From Methanospirillum hungatei (lineage in GTDB: Archaea > Halobacteriota > Methanomicrobia > Methanomicrobiales > Methanospirillaceae): a DNA stretch of 64,000 nt. The DNA is taken from assembly GCF_019263745.1 (NCBI RefSeq), contig NZ_CP077107.1, positions 1,240,001 to 1,304,000 of the forward strand, in the 5' to 3' direction. Both the position numbers and the translations under genes were made by a program. The notes below the pieces were generated by a model, which was not told where the DNA came from, ran no database searches, and saw nothing but the letters and a program-made list of their open reading frames with translations. Positions 51,919 to 61,261 of the stretch are shown piece by piece (position 1 is the first letter of the stretch; the number at the start of each line of letters is the position of its first letter).

Positions 51919-52785
51919 TTACATCACTTCTCGAATCATTGCCGGGATTTCTGAGAGACGATCTGCTACGGGGACACCTAGACCCCTGAGACGGGAAATT
52001 TTTGCATTGGCATCTCCTTCCCCACCTGTAACAATTGCTCCTGCATGACCCATTCGTTTTTCAGCAGGTGCAGTGGTCCCGGCTATAAATGCAACAATCG
52101 GAAGGTCAGTATTTCGTGCTCCTTCTTCTTCAAGATTTCCGCCGAGTTCTCCCAGGATGACTACCGCTTTCGTTTGGGAATCATTCGCAAACTGATCAAG
52201 TGCATCTGCAAACGTCTGACCAATAATTGGATCACCTCCGATTCCTATTATCGAGCTCTGGCCTATTCCTGCACGAGTCAACTCATGAACCACTTCATAG
52301 GTTAATGTCCCGCTCCGGGAGATGACTCCAACTGATCCTCGAGTGGAGAGATGGACCGGCATAATTCCCATGCTGATCTCACCAGGAGATAATAATCCAG
52401 GACAATTCGGGCCGATGACCGTACAATCCCTGATTTTTGCATAGGTGACTGCTTTCATCACATCGTGGACCGGGATATGTTCCGTGATAGTAACTACAAG
52501 GTCCAGTCCAGCATCAGCTGCTTCCATGATAGAATCACCTGCTGCCGATCCGGGAACAAAAAGAACAGCTGCTGAAGCATCCTCTGTTTCTGCAGCCTCT
52601 CCTATTGAGTTGTATACAGGAACACCATGAACCTGCTGCCCGCCTTTTCCAGGGGTGACGCCGGCAACGACACCCCTTCCTCCAACTGAGCGGGCATACT
52701 GATTCATTCGGTCAATATGAAAAGAACCCTGGTTACCAGTCGCTCCACATACAATAACACCTGTGGACTTGTCAGCATAAATCAT
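51919..52785 (-). CDS. sucD: Succinate-CoA ligase (ADP/GDP-forming), alpha subunit
   Basis: A 288-residue subunit. 'VIVCGATGNQGSFH' (CoA-binding Rossmann fold), 'CTVIGPNCPGLLSPGE' and 'MGHAGAIVTGGEGDA' with the phospho-accepting His247 are present. With SucC it makes succinyl-CoA from succinate, CoA and ATP; in methanogens this feeds 2-oxoglutarate synthesis. Its ATG overlaps the TGA of sucC (ATGA). Normal length. Confidence 0.95.
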   Translation of the reverse strand: MIYADKSTGVIVCGATGNQGSFHIDRMNQYARSVGGRGVVAGVTPGKGGQQVHGVPVYNSIGEAAETEDASAAVLFVPGSAAGDSIMEAADAGLDLVVTITEHIPVHDVMKAVTYAKIRDCTVIGPNCPGLLSPGEISMGIMPVHLSTRGSVGVISRSGTLTYEVVHELTRAGIGQSSIIGIGGDPIIGQTFADALDQFANDSQTKAVVILGELGGNLEEEGARNTDLPIVAFIAGTTAPAEKRMGHAGAIVTGGEGDANAKISRLRGLGVPVADRLSEIPAMIREVM

Positions 52786-53861
52786 GATGCAGCCTCCACC
52801 GCAATATGCACCGCTTCTTCCATCGTATCAAGCATTCGGTACCCTTTCGAGGAAAGAAGGGCTTTTCCTTCTACTTCATTTGTCCCAGCAAGACGTACAA
52901 TAATCTGCTGACTGACTCCTGCTTCAATAATACCAGCAGCCACCTCATCACATCTGGTTATTCCACCAAGGAGGTTTACAATGATAACGGTAACATCTGG
53001 CATTGAGCCGAGCAGTCGCACTGCATGGGCAACCCTGACCCGATCGGCTCCTCCCCCGACGTCCAGGAAATTAGCTGGCTTACCACCCATCCGGTTGATA
53101 AGATCAACGGTTGCCATTGTAAGCCCTGCACCATTACCAATTACCCCTATATTGCCATTCAGTTCAACAAATGAGAATCCATGGGCTGCAGCCAGACGTT
53201 CACGTTCAGAAAGATCGCGATTTTCTGAAATTCCATGACGGGCTAGGGCATTATCATCAAGGATTAATTTTGCATCAGCTGCATAGAGTCCTTCAGGAGT
53301 CATTACCAGAGGATTTATTTCCGCAAGAAGAGCGTCCTGCGCCATGAAAACAGAATATAATTTCTGGATAACCGGTCCTATCTCTTTTGGTGCACCACTC
53401 AGAAGATACCGGAGTGAATAACCAGGAACTGAAGAAAGAAGAGGAAAAACAGTTACTTTTCTGATAGCATCGGGGTTTTTTTGTGCTACCTCTTCGATAT
53501 CTACACCACCTTCTGTTGTAAACAGAATCACTGGAGCTTTTTGGGAGCGGTCGATTGTAATAGAAAGATAATATTCATGTTGAATCTGAAGTTTTTCCTC
53601 AATGAGAATCTCCTCAACCGGAACTCCCTTTATGGTAGCACCAAAAAGCTGATCTGCTACTTCCTGGATCTTCGCATACTCAGCCATAAGGATGCCTCCG
53701 GCTTTTCCCCGGCCAGCAACCTCGACCTGGGCTTTCACCACTGCTTCCTTTATATCAGGAGTGACAATGAACTCTTCTCCTTTTTTTACATGTAACCCAC
53801 AGGGAATCCTGATCCCTGCTTTGTTTAACAGATCCTTTGCCTCGTACTCTTTCAGTTTCAT
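52782..53861 (-). CDS. sucC: Succinate-CoA ligase (ADP-forming), beta subunit
   Basis: A 359-residue subunit with an ATP-grasp N-terminal domain ('MKLKEYEAKDLLNKAGIRIP', 'VKAQVEVAGRGKAGGILMAE', 'LLAEINPLVMTPEGLYAADA') and a C-terminal CoA-ligase domain ('IGVIGNGAGLTMATVDLINR', 'LDVGGGADRVRVAHAVRLLG'). It overlaps korC by 1 nt and sucD by 4 nt, so all are coupled. Slightly shorter than bacterial SucC but typical for archaea. Confidence 0.95.
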   Translation of the reverse strand: MKLKEYEAKDLLNKAGIRIPCGLHVKKGEEFIVTPDIKEAVVKAQVEVAGRGKAGGILMAEYAKIQEVADQLFGATIKGVPVEEILIEEKLQIQHEYYLSITIDRSQKAPVILFTTEGGVDIEEVAQKNPDAIRKVTVFPLLSSVPGYSLRYLLSGAPKEIGPVIQKLYSVFMAQDALLAEINPLVMTPEGLYAADAKLILDDNALARHGISENRDLSERERLAAAHGFSFVELNGNIGVIGNGAGLTMATVDLINRMGGKPANFLDVGGGADRVRVAHAVRLLGSMPDVTVIIVNLLGGITRCDEVAAGIIEAGVSQQIIVRLAGTNEVEGKALLSSKGYRMLDTMEEAVHIAVEAAS

Positions 53862-54397
53862 TATGAACCGTCCTCCGATCCTAACTCCTGACCTCGTTTC
53901 ATCGCTTTCAAATTCAATTCTTCAGTTCCTTTTGGAACACTGTCCAATATTGCTTTTTCAAGAGCCGATCCGGTAACGACAGTAGTTGCAGTAGTTAATG
54001 CCCCGAGCATTATGATATTTGCAACAATTTCACGACCTAATTCTTTTTTTGCTGTAACTGTTGCCGGGATGCCAACCCAGGTACAGCTCGGGCGATCATG
54101 TACAAGCCCAGAATCGAGGAGCATGATTGCATCTTCTCTGGAATTTTTTCCGTATTTTTCAAATCCCTGCTGACTCATGATAACATAGGTGTCAGGATCC
54201 CGTACCTTTGGAAATAAAATCGGCTCATCATCAATGATGACCGCACTCATAGAAGCACCACCTCTCGCCTCCGGACCATACACCTGAGTCTGTACAACAT
54301 GCTTTTGATCATAGAGTGCTGCTGCACGACCAAGAATGACCGCAGACAGAATGATACCCTGACCACCAAAACCTGAAAACCGAACCTCATGCCTCAT
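53861..54397 (-). CDS. korC: 2-oxoglutarate:ferredoxin oxidoreductase, gamma subunit
   Basis: A 178-residue subunit starting 'MRHEVRFSGFGGQGIILSAV', the universal opening of gamma subunits of 2-oxoacid:ferredoxin oxidoreductases. 'TQVYGPEARGGASMSAVIID' and 'NIIMLGALTTATTVVTGSAL' follow. An ATG further upstream (54472) would overlap korB by 86 nt and encodes no family sequence, so 54397 is used (11-nt overlap with korB). It helps CoA-dependent reductive carboxylation of succinyl-CoA to 2-oxoglutarate. Confidence 0.93.
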   Translation of the reverse strand: MRHEVRFSGFGGQGIILSAVILGRAAALYDQKHVVQTQVYGPEARGGASMSAVIIDDEPILFPKVRDPDTYVIMSQQGFEKYGKNSREDAIMLLDSGLVHDRPSCTWVGIPATVTAKKELGREIVANIIMLGALTTATTVVTGSALEKAILDSVPKGTEELNLKAMKRGQELGSEDGS

Positions 54398-55178
54398 CAG
54401 GCACCCCCATAAAAGGACGATGCCTTCTGACAAACTCTCCGACAAGGAACGAATCATCGGGTAATTCATCACCAGGCTGTCCTGTCCGCTCCCACTTTTC
54501 CTTTAATATTGCGTGGGATTTCAGGTAGTTCATATAATCAACCGGCTCACGATATTTATTCCGCCGACCATACGAGGTCGGGCACTGACACCTGACCTCA
54601 ATAAGAGAGAAACCAGGTGTTTGAAGACCGGTAAGTACGGCATCAGTCAGTTGTTTAACATGAAATGATGTCCACCGTGCAACATAATTTGCTCCTGCTG
54701 CTATTGCCAGTTCTACAAGATCAAACGGTGATTCAGTTGCACCATAAGGTGTCGTTGTCGAAGTTTTCCCGAGAGGGGTTGTAGGACTACCCTGACCTCC
54801 AGTCATGCCATAAATGTGGTTGTTCATACAAACCACAGTGATATCGATATTTCTTCGGCATGCATGGATGAAGTGGTTTCCACCAATTGCCGCAAGGTCG
54901 CCATCCCCGGTAAACACAACGACATGCAGGGATGGGTTTGCCATTTTTACTCCGGTTGCAAACGCTAATGCACGTCCATGAGTTGTATGAAGTGAATCAG
55001 TCATTATGTAACCAGGTGCTCGAGATGAACACCCAATCCCTGAAAGAAACACCGTTTTCGTCTGATCCCATCCGGTCTTTGACACGGCTTCCAGGACACA
55101 GTTCATGATCGTCCCATTCCCACATCCTGCACAATAAATATGGGGAAGGCGATCTTCTCTGAACCAGTCGTCTCTCAT
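54387..55178 (-). CDS. korB: 2-oxoglutarate:ferredoxin oxidoreductase, beta (thiamine-diphosphate) subunit
   Basis: A 263-residue subunit. 'LPHIYCAGCGNGTIMNCVLE' (Cys for the cluster), 'VVFTGDGDLAAIGGNHFIHA' (GDG, Mg-thiamine diphosphate) and 'MNNHIYGMTGGQGSPTT' are diagnostic. 'PTSYGRRNKYREP' near the C-terminus is typical of KorB as opposed to pyruvate or 2-ketoisovalerate enzymes. Overlaps korA by 4 nt and korC by 11 nt. Confidence 0.95.
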   Translation of the reverse strand: MRDDWFREDRLPHIYCAGCGNGTIMNCVLEAVSKTGWDQTKTVFLSGIGCSSRAPGYIMTDSLHTTHGRALAFATGVKMANPSLHVVVFTGDGDLAAIGGNHFIHACRRNIDITVVCMNNHIYGMTGGQGSPTTPLGKTSTTTPYGATESPFDLVELAIAAGANYVARWTSFHVKQLTDAVLTGLQTPGFSLIEVRCQCPTSYGRRNKYREPVDYMNYLKSHAILKEKWERTGQPGDELPDDSFLVGEFVRRHRPFMGVPDEA

Positions 55179-56293
55179 GATGATCCTCCAGCAATCCTTA
55201 CAGCATCGATGAGTTCTTCAGGGGTATGCAGTTCCCCACCAATCTTACCAAGCGGGATCACTGGAACATGAACATGCCTGCCAATTTCCCGGGATATCAT
55301 TCCAAGGTTCATCTCAGGAACGATAAATGCCTTCACATGAGGGAAGCGGCTGAGTAAATCTTCGGGAAACGGCCAGACTATCCGAAGTTGCAGATACCCC
55401 GTATTTGGTACCTTCTTTCTTTCAACTACTTCGCGAACCGTTCTGACAGGTGCACCATAACAGACAAAAATATATTCTGCATCTTCATTGACGATGGTGT
55501 AGTCTGCTATCTCATGTCGTGCATCTTCTATCTTTGAAACAAGTCTCCGAACCAATGAATCATGTCTGACAGAGTTTGTTGTATCAGGATACCCTCGTTC
55601 ATCATGAGTAAGGCCAGTGACGGGGATATGCCGTCCGGTACCAAATGCTGCAAATCCTGGAATTCCGTCTGTTCCTGGTGAAAATGGGAGTGAATTTTCA
55701 GGCATCGGTTTCGGGCGGATGATTTCCACCGAATCCGGGATCTCAATCTTCTCCCGCATATGTCCAATCACCTCATCACCCATCAGGAAAACCGGCGTTC
55801 TGAATCGGTCAGCCAGGTTAAAGGCCTTTGCAGTGAGATCAAAACATTCCTGAACACAGGATGGACAGAGGGCTATGGTGCTATAATCTCCGTGAGAACC
55901 AAATCTCACCTGCATCATATCACCTTGTGCTCCCATGGTCGGTTGTCCGGTTGAAGGCCCTCCCCGCTGAATATTGACAAGGACGCAGGGAGTTTCAGTC
56001 ATAACTGCATACCCGATATTCTCCATCATGAGTGAGAAACCCGGACCTGAAGTTGCAGTCATGGAACGTGCACCAGTCCATGCAGCCCCAATAATCGCCG
56101 CCATGGAAGCAATTTCATCTTCCATCTGAATATAGCAGGAACCCTTCATTTTTGGCATACGCGATGCCATATGCTCAGCAACTTCAGTTGAGGGAGTAAT
56201 GGGATATCCGGCAAAAAAATTACATCCTGCTGCGAGGGCTCCTTCTGCACATGCAATATTCCCTTGCATAAACGCTATCCGGCTAATACTCAA
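55175..56293 (-). CDS. korA: 2-oxoglutarate:ferredoxin oxidoreductase, alpha subunit
   Basis: A 372-residue subunit opening 'IAFMQGNIACAEGALAAGCN' with 'FAGYPITPSTEVAEHMA', followed by 'MEDEIASMAAIIGAAWTGAR' and 'TATSGPGFSLMMENIGYAVM', the pyrimidine-binding fold of alpha subunits. 'GPSTGQPTMGAQGDMMQVRF' is the KorA-type loop. Overlaps korD by 11 nt and korB by 4 nt. The subunit split (A, B, C, D) is the usual one for methanogen Kor. Confidence 0.95.
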   Translation of the reverse strand: MSISRIAFMQGNIACAEGALAAGCNFFAGYPITPSTEVAEHMASRMPKMKGSCYIQMEDEIASMAAIIGAAWTGARSMTATSGPGFSLMMENIGYAVMTETPCVLVNIQRGGPSTGQPTMGAQGDMMQVRFGSHGDYSTIALCPSCVQECFDLTAKAFNLADRFRTPVFLMGDEVIGHMREKIEIPDSVEIIRPKPMPENSLPFSPGTDGIPGFAAFGTGRHIPVTGLTHDERGYPDTTNSVRHDSLVRRLVSKIEDARHEIADYTIVNEDAEYIFVCYGAPVRTVREVVERKKVPNTGYLQLRIVWPFPEDLLSRFPHVKAFIVPEMNLGMISREIGRHVHVPVIPLGKIGGELHTPEELIDAVRIAGGSS

Positions 56294-56555
56294 TCACCAC
56301 TTTCATTGGTTCATAGGGTTTTTCAGGCACCCACCGTATTGCCTGGTCTGGACAAATCAGCGCACACACGCCACATAATCTTCGTCCATATAACTCCTGG
56401 AGTCGGCAATTTGGGCATCGTTCCGGCCGATCCAGTTCAGGAACGTATATCCCCCTCCGGTTTGGACGACTCCCCGGCCTGTAAATTTTATACGGACAGA
56501 CCATGGTACACAGGTTGCATCCTTTGCACCGGGATTCGTCAATCTCGAGTTTCAT
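56283..56555 (-). CDS. korD: 2-oxoglutarate:ferredoxin oxidoreductase, delta (ferredoxin) subunit
   Basis: A 90-residue two-cluster ferredoxin. 'CKGCNLCTMVCPYKIY' at 10-25 gives one CxxCxxCxxxCP set. The second is spread by an insertion: 'CPNCRLQELYGRRLCGVCAL' followed by 'ICP'. It passes electrons from reduced ferredoxin to the thiamine active site. ATG overlaps the fumB stop by 4 nt. Confidence 0.94.
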   Translation of the reverse strand: MKLEIDESRCKGCNLCTMVCPYKIYRPGSRPNRRGIYVPELDRPERCPNCRLQELYGRRLCGVCALICPDQAIRWVPEKPYEPMKVVIEY

Positions 56556-57109
56556 ATTCCGGTCGTACTGGTTGGATACATACCCTGAAATACTTCATGT
56601 GCATGCCCCTCAACCACCGCAAAGAGATCTCCACCATGAGCATCCATTGCAACCGTAAGCGGAAGCTTATCCAGCTCAATAATCCATACTGCTTCTGCCA
56701 TACCAAGTTCAGAATAATGAACACCAGTCAGATTCATTCGGGCAGCAGCAAGATTTGCACACCCTCCGGTAAAAGCGAAATATACTGCTCTTCCCCTGAG
56801 CTGATCTCTGACATGAGCAGACATCCCACCTTTTCCTATGATACCTCTGATACCTGCATCAATCATAAAACCGGTCAGGGGATTCATTCTTGCCGAAGTG
56901 GTCGGTCCTGCAACGACAATGCGGTTGTCCTGGATTACCGGGCCGCAATGATATAATACAGCTCCATGGGGATCAAAAGGAAAACCATGCTCCATGATAT
57001 GGAGGTGAGCTTCATCACGTGCAGTATACACAATTCCGGAAAGGGTAACCATTTCTCCGGCTTTCAGATCTAAAATCTCTTCACCGAGAGGCGTTGTCAG
57101 ATGTTTCAT
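56552..57109 (-). CDS. Class I fumarate hydratase, beta subunit
   Basis: A 185-residue subunit starting 'MKHLTTPLGEEILDLKAGEM' and containing 'LSGIVYTARDEAHLH', 'GPTTSARMNP' and 'GKGGMSAHVRDQLRGRAVYF', the C-terminal half of class I fumarases and tartrate dehydratases. The start at 57109 overlaps the alpha-subunit stop (ATGA); the longer frame to 57187 lies within the alpha gene. It pairs with the alpha subunit, which holds the [4Fe-4S] cluster, to interconvert malate and fumarate. Confidence 0.93.
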   Translation of the reverse strand: MKHLTTPLGEEILDLKAGEMVTLSGIVYTARDEAHLHIMEHGFPFDPHGAVLYHCGPVIQDNRIVVAGPTTSARMNPLTGFMIDAGIRGIIGKGGMSAHVRDQLRGRAVYFAFTGGCANLAAARMNLTGVHYSELGMAEAVWIIELDKLPLTVAMDAHGGDLFAVVEGHAHEVFQGMYPTSTTGI

Positions 57110-57951
57110 AGAGAAACCTCCACCGTTGCACGCCGTGCTGCCCAGCATTGAATATTTACCGCTACCGGAAGTGATGCGGTATGACAACCAGCGAACTTAA
57201 CTTTGACAACAAGGCAGGTTGTATCACCACCGAGTCCCATCGGTCCAATCCCGAGCCGGTTTACCTGGTCACAAATATCCTGTTCGTACTCAGTCATAGA
57301 ATCAACCGGTTCTAATAATGCTTCTTTTGCAAGGGAAGCAGCTTTATCAAATGTTCCTCCGACACCAACTCCCAGAAAAACCGGAGGACAGGGTCGGCCA
57401 CCGGCTTTCAGCATGGTCTCAACAATGAATCGTGGAATCGAACCTTTTTCTGACGGATTCATCATGTGGATGCGGGACACATTCTCTGAACCAGCTCCTT
57501 TTGGTAATGCCGTGATGGTAAACCGGTCACCAGTACATACATGAACTGGTGGCATCTCAAGGCCGGTGTTTGTCCGGGTATTTTCCCTGGTTAATGGATG
57601 AACGAGGTTCGGCCGTAAAGGAACATCATTTGTTGCCTTTTTTATCCCTTCATGCACGGCTTGTTCCATCTCAGGTGACCAGGAAAAACCAGGAGGTATG
57701 GTGACATACATCACAGGTATTCCGGTATCCTGACAGAGTGGAGCTGATCGTTCTTCTGCCAGCCGGATGTTTTCTAAAATATTTTCAAGTTCCTTTCTGG
57801 CAACCAGAACAGATTCATTACGATGAGCGTGTTCCAGCCGGGTCTTCACATCAGGAGGAAGATTTATCTCAGCGTCCCTGACTGCCTTCCAGGTAGCATC
57901 AGATAGAGATTTCAGGAATGCAGGATCACCGGAAACAGACATGAGATACAT
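57106..57951 (-). CDS. Class I fumarate hydratase, alpha subunit
   Basis: A 281-residue subunit. Three Cys that can hold the substrate-binding [4Fe-4S] cluster are at 73 ('PLCQDTGIP'), 188 ('GRPCPPVFLG') and 256 ('KFAGCHTASLP'). 'GIGPMGLGGDTTCLVVKVKF' is a strong family block. First gene of the fum-kor-suc unit; translation may start at codon 1 or 4 (both Met). It is expected to be oxygen-sensitive like other class I enzymes. Together with the beta subunit it is the bacterial FumA split in two. Confidence 0.95.
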   Translation of the reverse strand: MYLMSVSGDPAFLKSLSDATWKAVRDAEINLPPDVKTRLEHAHRNESVLVARKELENILENIRLAEERSAPLCQDTGIPVMYVTIPPGFSWSPEMEQAVHEGIKKATNDVPLRPNLVHPLTRENTRTNTGLEMPPVHVCTGDRFTITALPKGAGSENVSRIHMMNPSEKGSIPRFIVETMLKAGGRPCPPVFLGVGVGGTFDKAASLAKEALLEPVDSMTEYEQDICDQVNRLGIGPMGLGGDTTCLVVKVKFAGCHTASLPVAVNIQCWAARRATVEVSL

Positions 57952-58013
57952 ATCTGTATGAAAGCGGTAAAGACCTGATGGAATTGATCACAAAAAAGAA
58001 TAGAAAGGAGAAT

Positions 58014-58526
58014 TCAGGCTTCCGGTTTCATCTTGATTTCGAGATGAGTCGGAGACGGGAGTTTGTGTCCACCATGACGAAGTGCATCCTTAATCTTCTC
58101 AACACCTGCAGGGTTTGAGAAGACTGAAAAGATCTTCTGGTTTTGCTGGACACGGGCTGCAGTACCTACTGCCTTTCCAAATGCAAGGCGCATCCCCTGT
58201 GACACACGGTCAGCACCAGCACCAGTTGCCTGTTTGTTTTCACGCAGGACATGATGTGGATAGGTCCGCAGTTTCAGGTGGTAGTTCATACGTCCCAGTT
58301 CCTTGTTCAACTTTCTGTTAATGCTCATACGGGCTGCTTCAAGAGCAGAATGACGAATCTGACAACTCTCATCCACAACCAGGGAAACTTCCATTGGAAA
58401 TTCGCTTGTCAGGTTCCCCATATCAAAGTGAACGACTTTAACCCCGGGGATACCTCCCATATATTCCTTGCGAGTATAGGCCTTCTTCGCAAGGTTTCTG
58501 TACATGCTGTTTGGTTTTCTGACCAT
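58014..58526 (-). CDS. rpl10e: Ribosomal protein L10e (uL16 family)
   Basis: A 170-residue ribosomal protein. '[20 protein letters not shown]', '[17 protein letters not shown]', '[20 protein letters not shown]' and '[20 protein letters not shown]' are conserved across archaea and eukaryotes. It sits near the peptidyl-transferase/A-site tRNA elbow of the large subunit. Stand-alone gene with normal length. Confidence 0.97.
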   Translation of the reverse strand: MVRKPNSMYRNLAKKAYTRKEYMGGIPGVKVVHFDMGNLTSEFPMEVSLVVDESCQIRHSALEAARMSINRKLNKELGRMNYHLKLRTYPHHVLRENKQATGAGADRVSQGMRLAFGKAVGTAARVQQNQKIFSVFSNPAGVEKIKDALRHGGHKLPSPTHLEIKMKPEA

Positions 58527-58556
58527 GAACCCGAACTCCTGTATTGATATGTGCTT

Positions 58557-59348
58557 TTATAAATTGCCGGATTTGCACTTAACCTTTTCTTCCTCTCGTT
58601 CCTCTTCTTCGATCATATCAAGAAGATGTCGCCTGAGATCAATAAACTCCTTATTCGTCCGATCACGGGGGCGAGAGATGGAGATGTTGACAATTTCCCG
58701 AATGACACCAGGACGGGGAGATAATACAACCACCCGATCCGAGAGAAACACGGCTTCATCACAACTATGCGTAACAAACAAAATAGTCTTTTTCTTTGTC
58801 TCCCAGATATCCAATAACTCACATTGCATATGATTCCGTGTTTGGGCATCCAGTGCGCCAAATGGCTCGTCCATTAAAAGAAGATCAGGATCAGTTGCAA
58901 GTGCCCGTGCAATTGCCACCCGCTGACGCATCCCGCCGGATAATTCATATGGATAACTCTGTTCAAACTGTGACAGACCAACGAGTGCGATGAACTTTTT
59001 GGCAATTTCGTTTCTCTCATCTTTCGCTATTCCCCGCATCTCAAGTCCGAAGGCAACATTACTTAAAACGCTCCTCCAGGGAAACAGCGAATATTCCTGA
59101 AATACCATCCCGACCTTCTGACCAGGACCAGTTATCAGAGAACCATCTACCCGCACCTCTCCGGAGGTTGCCGTATCCAGTCCTGCAATTATCCGGAGTA
59201 ATGTTGTTTTTCCACAACCAGACGGCCCGACAAATGAAACAAACTCATCATCAGCAATAGAGAGATTGATATCAGACAGAGCAATAACCCGGTCGCCATC
59301 ATCACGGACAAATTCTCTGCACAGGTGAGAGATCTCAACGCTGCCCAT
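58557..59348 (-). CDS. ABC transporter ATPase, nitrate/sulfonate/taurine type
   Basis: A 263-residue ATPase. 'FVGPSGCGKTTLLRIIAGLD' (Walker A), 'QKVGMVFQEYSLFPWRSVLS' (Q loop), 'YPYELSGGMRQRVAIARALA' (signature) and 'DPDLLLMDEPFGALDAQTRN' (Walker B) are all present; 'FVTHSCDEAVFLSDRVVVLS' is the His switch. The SsuB/TauB/NrtD subfamily is indicated by the FGALDAQTR block. The permease stop is just upstream of its ATG. Substrate uncertain: an oxyanion, a sulfonate or a related small organic anion. Confidence 0.93.
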   Translation of the reverse strand: MGSVEISHLCREFVRDDGDRVIALSDINLSIADDEFVSFVGPSGCGKTTLLRIIAGLDTATSGEVRVDGSLITGPGQKVGMVFQEYSLFPWRSVLSNVAFGLEMRGIAKDERNEIAKKFIALVGLSQFEQSYPYELSGGMRQRVAIARALATDPDLLLMDEPFGALDAQTRNHMQCELLDIWETKKKTILFVTHSCDEAVFLSDRVVVLSPRPGVIREIVNISISRPRDRTNKEFIDLRRHLLDMIEEEEREEEKVKCKSGNL

Positions 59349-60173
59349 TTAGTTCACCTCCCCTTCACGCCATTTCAGAAGTGTCCTGTTCATGGCAGAT
59401 CTGAATAAGTAGTCAATAAACAGACCAACGAATCCTAAAATCAACATATACACCATGACATTGTCCATCTGGTGAAGATTGTAATACCACCAAATCTTCT
59501 GACCCAGACCAAACCGGGATACTCCGAACATTTCAGCAGCAACAAGACACATCCAGGCAACACCACTGGCAACCCGGAATCCAGACGCCAGATGAGGCAG
59601 TGCTGCAGGCAGGGCTATGTGCCGGATAAGAGAGGCATTACTTGTGCATCCAAGCATTTTTCCAGCTTCCACAAAAATCCGTGGAATGTTTCGGAAACCT
59701 TCGTACGTGTTGACAAGTACAGGAAACACGGCACCGATAAAGATGACAAATCCTGCAGCAAGGTCTGTAAGTCCAAACCAGACTATTGCAAAAGGTATCC
59801 ATGCCAGAGGGGGAATAGGGCGAATGATCTCAATAATCGGATCTAATATCCTGTTTGCTATCGGGAACCAACCGATAAGGATTCCTGCCGGAACACCAAT
59901 AAGCACAGACAAACCAAGTCCGATAAAGAAATGAACCATGCTCACGGCAAAATCCATGGGCAGAGTCCCGGCAAAAAGAAGATTATAAAACGCAAAAACC
60001 ACATCGGTAAAGGATGGAAGAATAAAGTGGTTTTGAACTACTTCTACTGCAAGCAATTGCCAGAATATCAGAAGTGCCGATATTGAAAGGACAATGTAGC
60101 CGGGGGATCGTAATCCCGGAAGATTTCCTGTCATTAGTTTATTCTCACTATAGGTGCCAGCACGCTGACACAT
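59349..60173 (-). CDS. ABC transporter permease, SsuC/TauC type
   Basis: An integral membrane protein with about six helices ('GYIVLSISALLIFWQLLAVE', 'MVYMLILGFVGLFIDYLF') and the inner-membrane-component motif 'IARE'-like loop 'EAGKMLGCTSNASLIRHIAL' followed by 'PAALPHLASGFRVASGVAWM'. The true start is uncertain: the open frame begins at 60251 and overlaps the binding-protein gene by 29 nt, while ATG 60173 has GGAG just upstream and gives a more usual length; a third ATG at 60134 is also possible. It completes the transporter with the ATPase and binding protein. Confidence 0.85.
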   Translation of the reverse strand: MCQRAGTYSENKLMTGNLPGLRSPGYIVLSISALLIFWQLLAVEVVQNHFILPSFTDVVFAFYNLLFAGTLPMDFAVSMVHFFIGLGLSVLIGVPAGILIGWFPIANRILDPIIEIIRPIPPLAWIPFAIVWFGLTDLAAGFVIFIGAVFPVLVNTYEGFRNIPRIFVEAGKMLGCTSNASLIRHIALPAALPHLASGFRVASGVAWMCLVAAEMFGVSRFGLGQKIWWYYNLHQMDNVMVYMLILGFVGLFIDYLFRSAMNRTLLKWREGEVN

Positions 60174-60222
60174 CTCTCCTGAGTACTGGTCACTGAGAAA
60201 AGGAAAAAGTATGGGCTTAGCT

Positions 60223-61239
60223 TTATTGCTTGACCCAGAAACTCGTGTCAATCAGGTCGTCTTTGGTTACCTGAGTCTTGATGTACCCAAGAGCTGCCTG
60301 ATCATTCGCATAACTGGAAACTGATTCAACAATGATATTTGGATCAGATACCCACTCACCATCCCATTCCTCAAGTGATTTCAGAATTACTGAACGGTTC
60401 ATAGAGGTCATCTCTTCCATGTGCTGTGAAGCCTCATCCCAGTTTTCTTTGTTAAACTCGGTAGCCTGTTCATGAATTCTCATGACTTCAGCAACTATCT
60501 CGGGATGTTCCCGAATCATCTTTCCGCTTGCGACAAGGACACAACAGACATGGTTTGGTAACATTTCACCAGAATGGATGATAATTTTTCCAGCTCCGGC
60601 TTCCTCAATGGTGGTTGGGGAAGGTGCAGGAAGGAATACAGCGTCGACTTTTCCAGCCATGATAGCTGTGGTTGCATCTCCAGGTCCCATAGCGACAATT
60701 TTGACATCTTTCTCAGGATCCATACCCTGTTCTTTCAGCCAGGTTCGCAGTATTGTGTCCTGAATAGTCCCTGCAGGGAATGTAGCAATTGTCAGATCTT
60801 TCAAATCAGCTGGACTGGTATAGTTAAGTCCGGTTTTTAACACTACTGATGAACCCTGCGTCTGAGCAGCGGCGACGATTTTTCCATCAAGGCCTGTTGC
60901 AACAGCAGTCACAAAAGGTGCTGCACCAACATATGCAAAGTCAAGATCTCCAGCCAGCATTGCCTGCATCTCAGGAGCACCAGTCGGGAAACTGTATGCT
61001 TTCACTTCTTTGATGCCCATGGGCGCAAGTGTTTCATTATACATACCCTTGCTATAGGCGGTCATAAATGCCATCTGATGCGTGCTTGGCTGATATCCAA
61101 TATTTAAGACAGTCTTATCTCCGGCTGTCCCATTTTGTTCAGTGGTCTTGGCTGATTCCTGTGTCCCAGTACATCCGCACAGAAGCACCAGACCAATCAT
61201 GAGAAATAATGAGGCTATGAACCATACCTTCTTTACCAT
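60223..61239 (-). CDS. ABC transporter substrate-binding lipoprotein, NMT1/SsuA type
   Basis: A 338-residue exported protein. The signal 'IASLFLMIGLVLLCGCTGTQ' has a lipobox-like LLCGC/CTG with Cys as lipid site. The mature part is a two-lobe NMT1/THI5-SsuA-like binder: 'LNIGYQPSTHQMAFMTAYSK', 'GDLDFAYVGAAPFVTAVATG' and 'VDAVFLPAPSPTTIEEAGAG'. The 'AYVGAAP' loop binds oxyanion or sulfonate-like ligands in relatives. A GGTGA site precedes the ATG. An inverted repeat upstream (61262-61288) may be the operator. Confidence 0.9.
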   Translation of the reverse strand: MVKKVWFIASLFLMIGLVLLCGCTGTQESAKTTEQNGTAGDKTVLNIGYQPSTHQMAFMTAYSKGMYNETLAPMGIKEVKAYSFPTGAPEMQAMLAGDLDFAYVGAAPFVTAVATGLDGKIVAAAQTQGSSVVLKTGLNYTSPADLKDLTIATFPAGTIQDTILRTWLKEQGMDPEKDVKIVAMGPGDATTAIMAGKVDAVFLPAPSPTTIEEAGAGKIIIHSGEMLPNHVCCVLVASGKMIREHPEIVAEVMRIHEQATEFNKENWDEASQHMEEMTSMNRSVILKSLEEWDGEWVSDPNIIVESVSSYANDQAALGYIKTQVTKDDLIDTSFWVKQ

Positions 61240-61261
61240 AATTCACCTTTCTCATATACTA

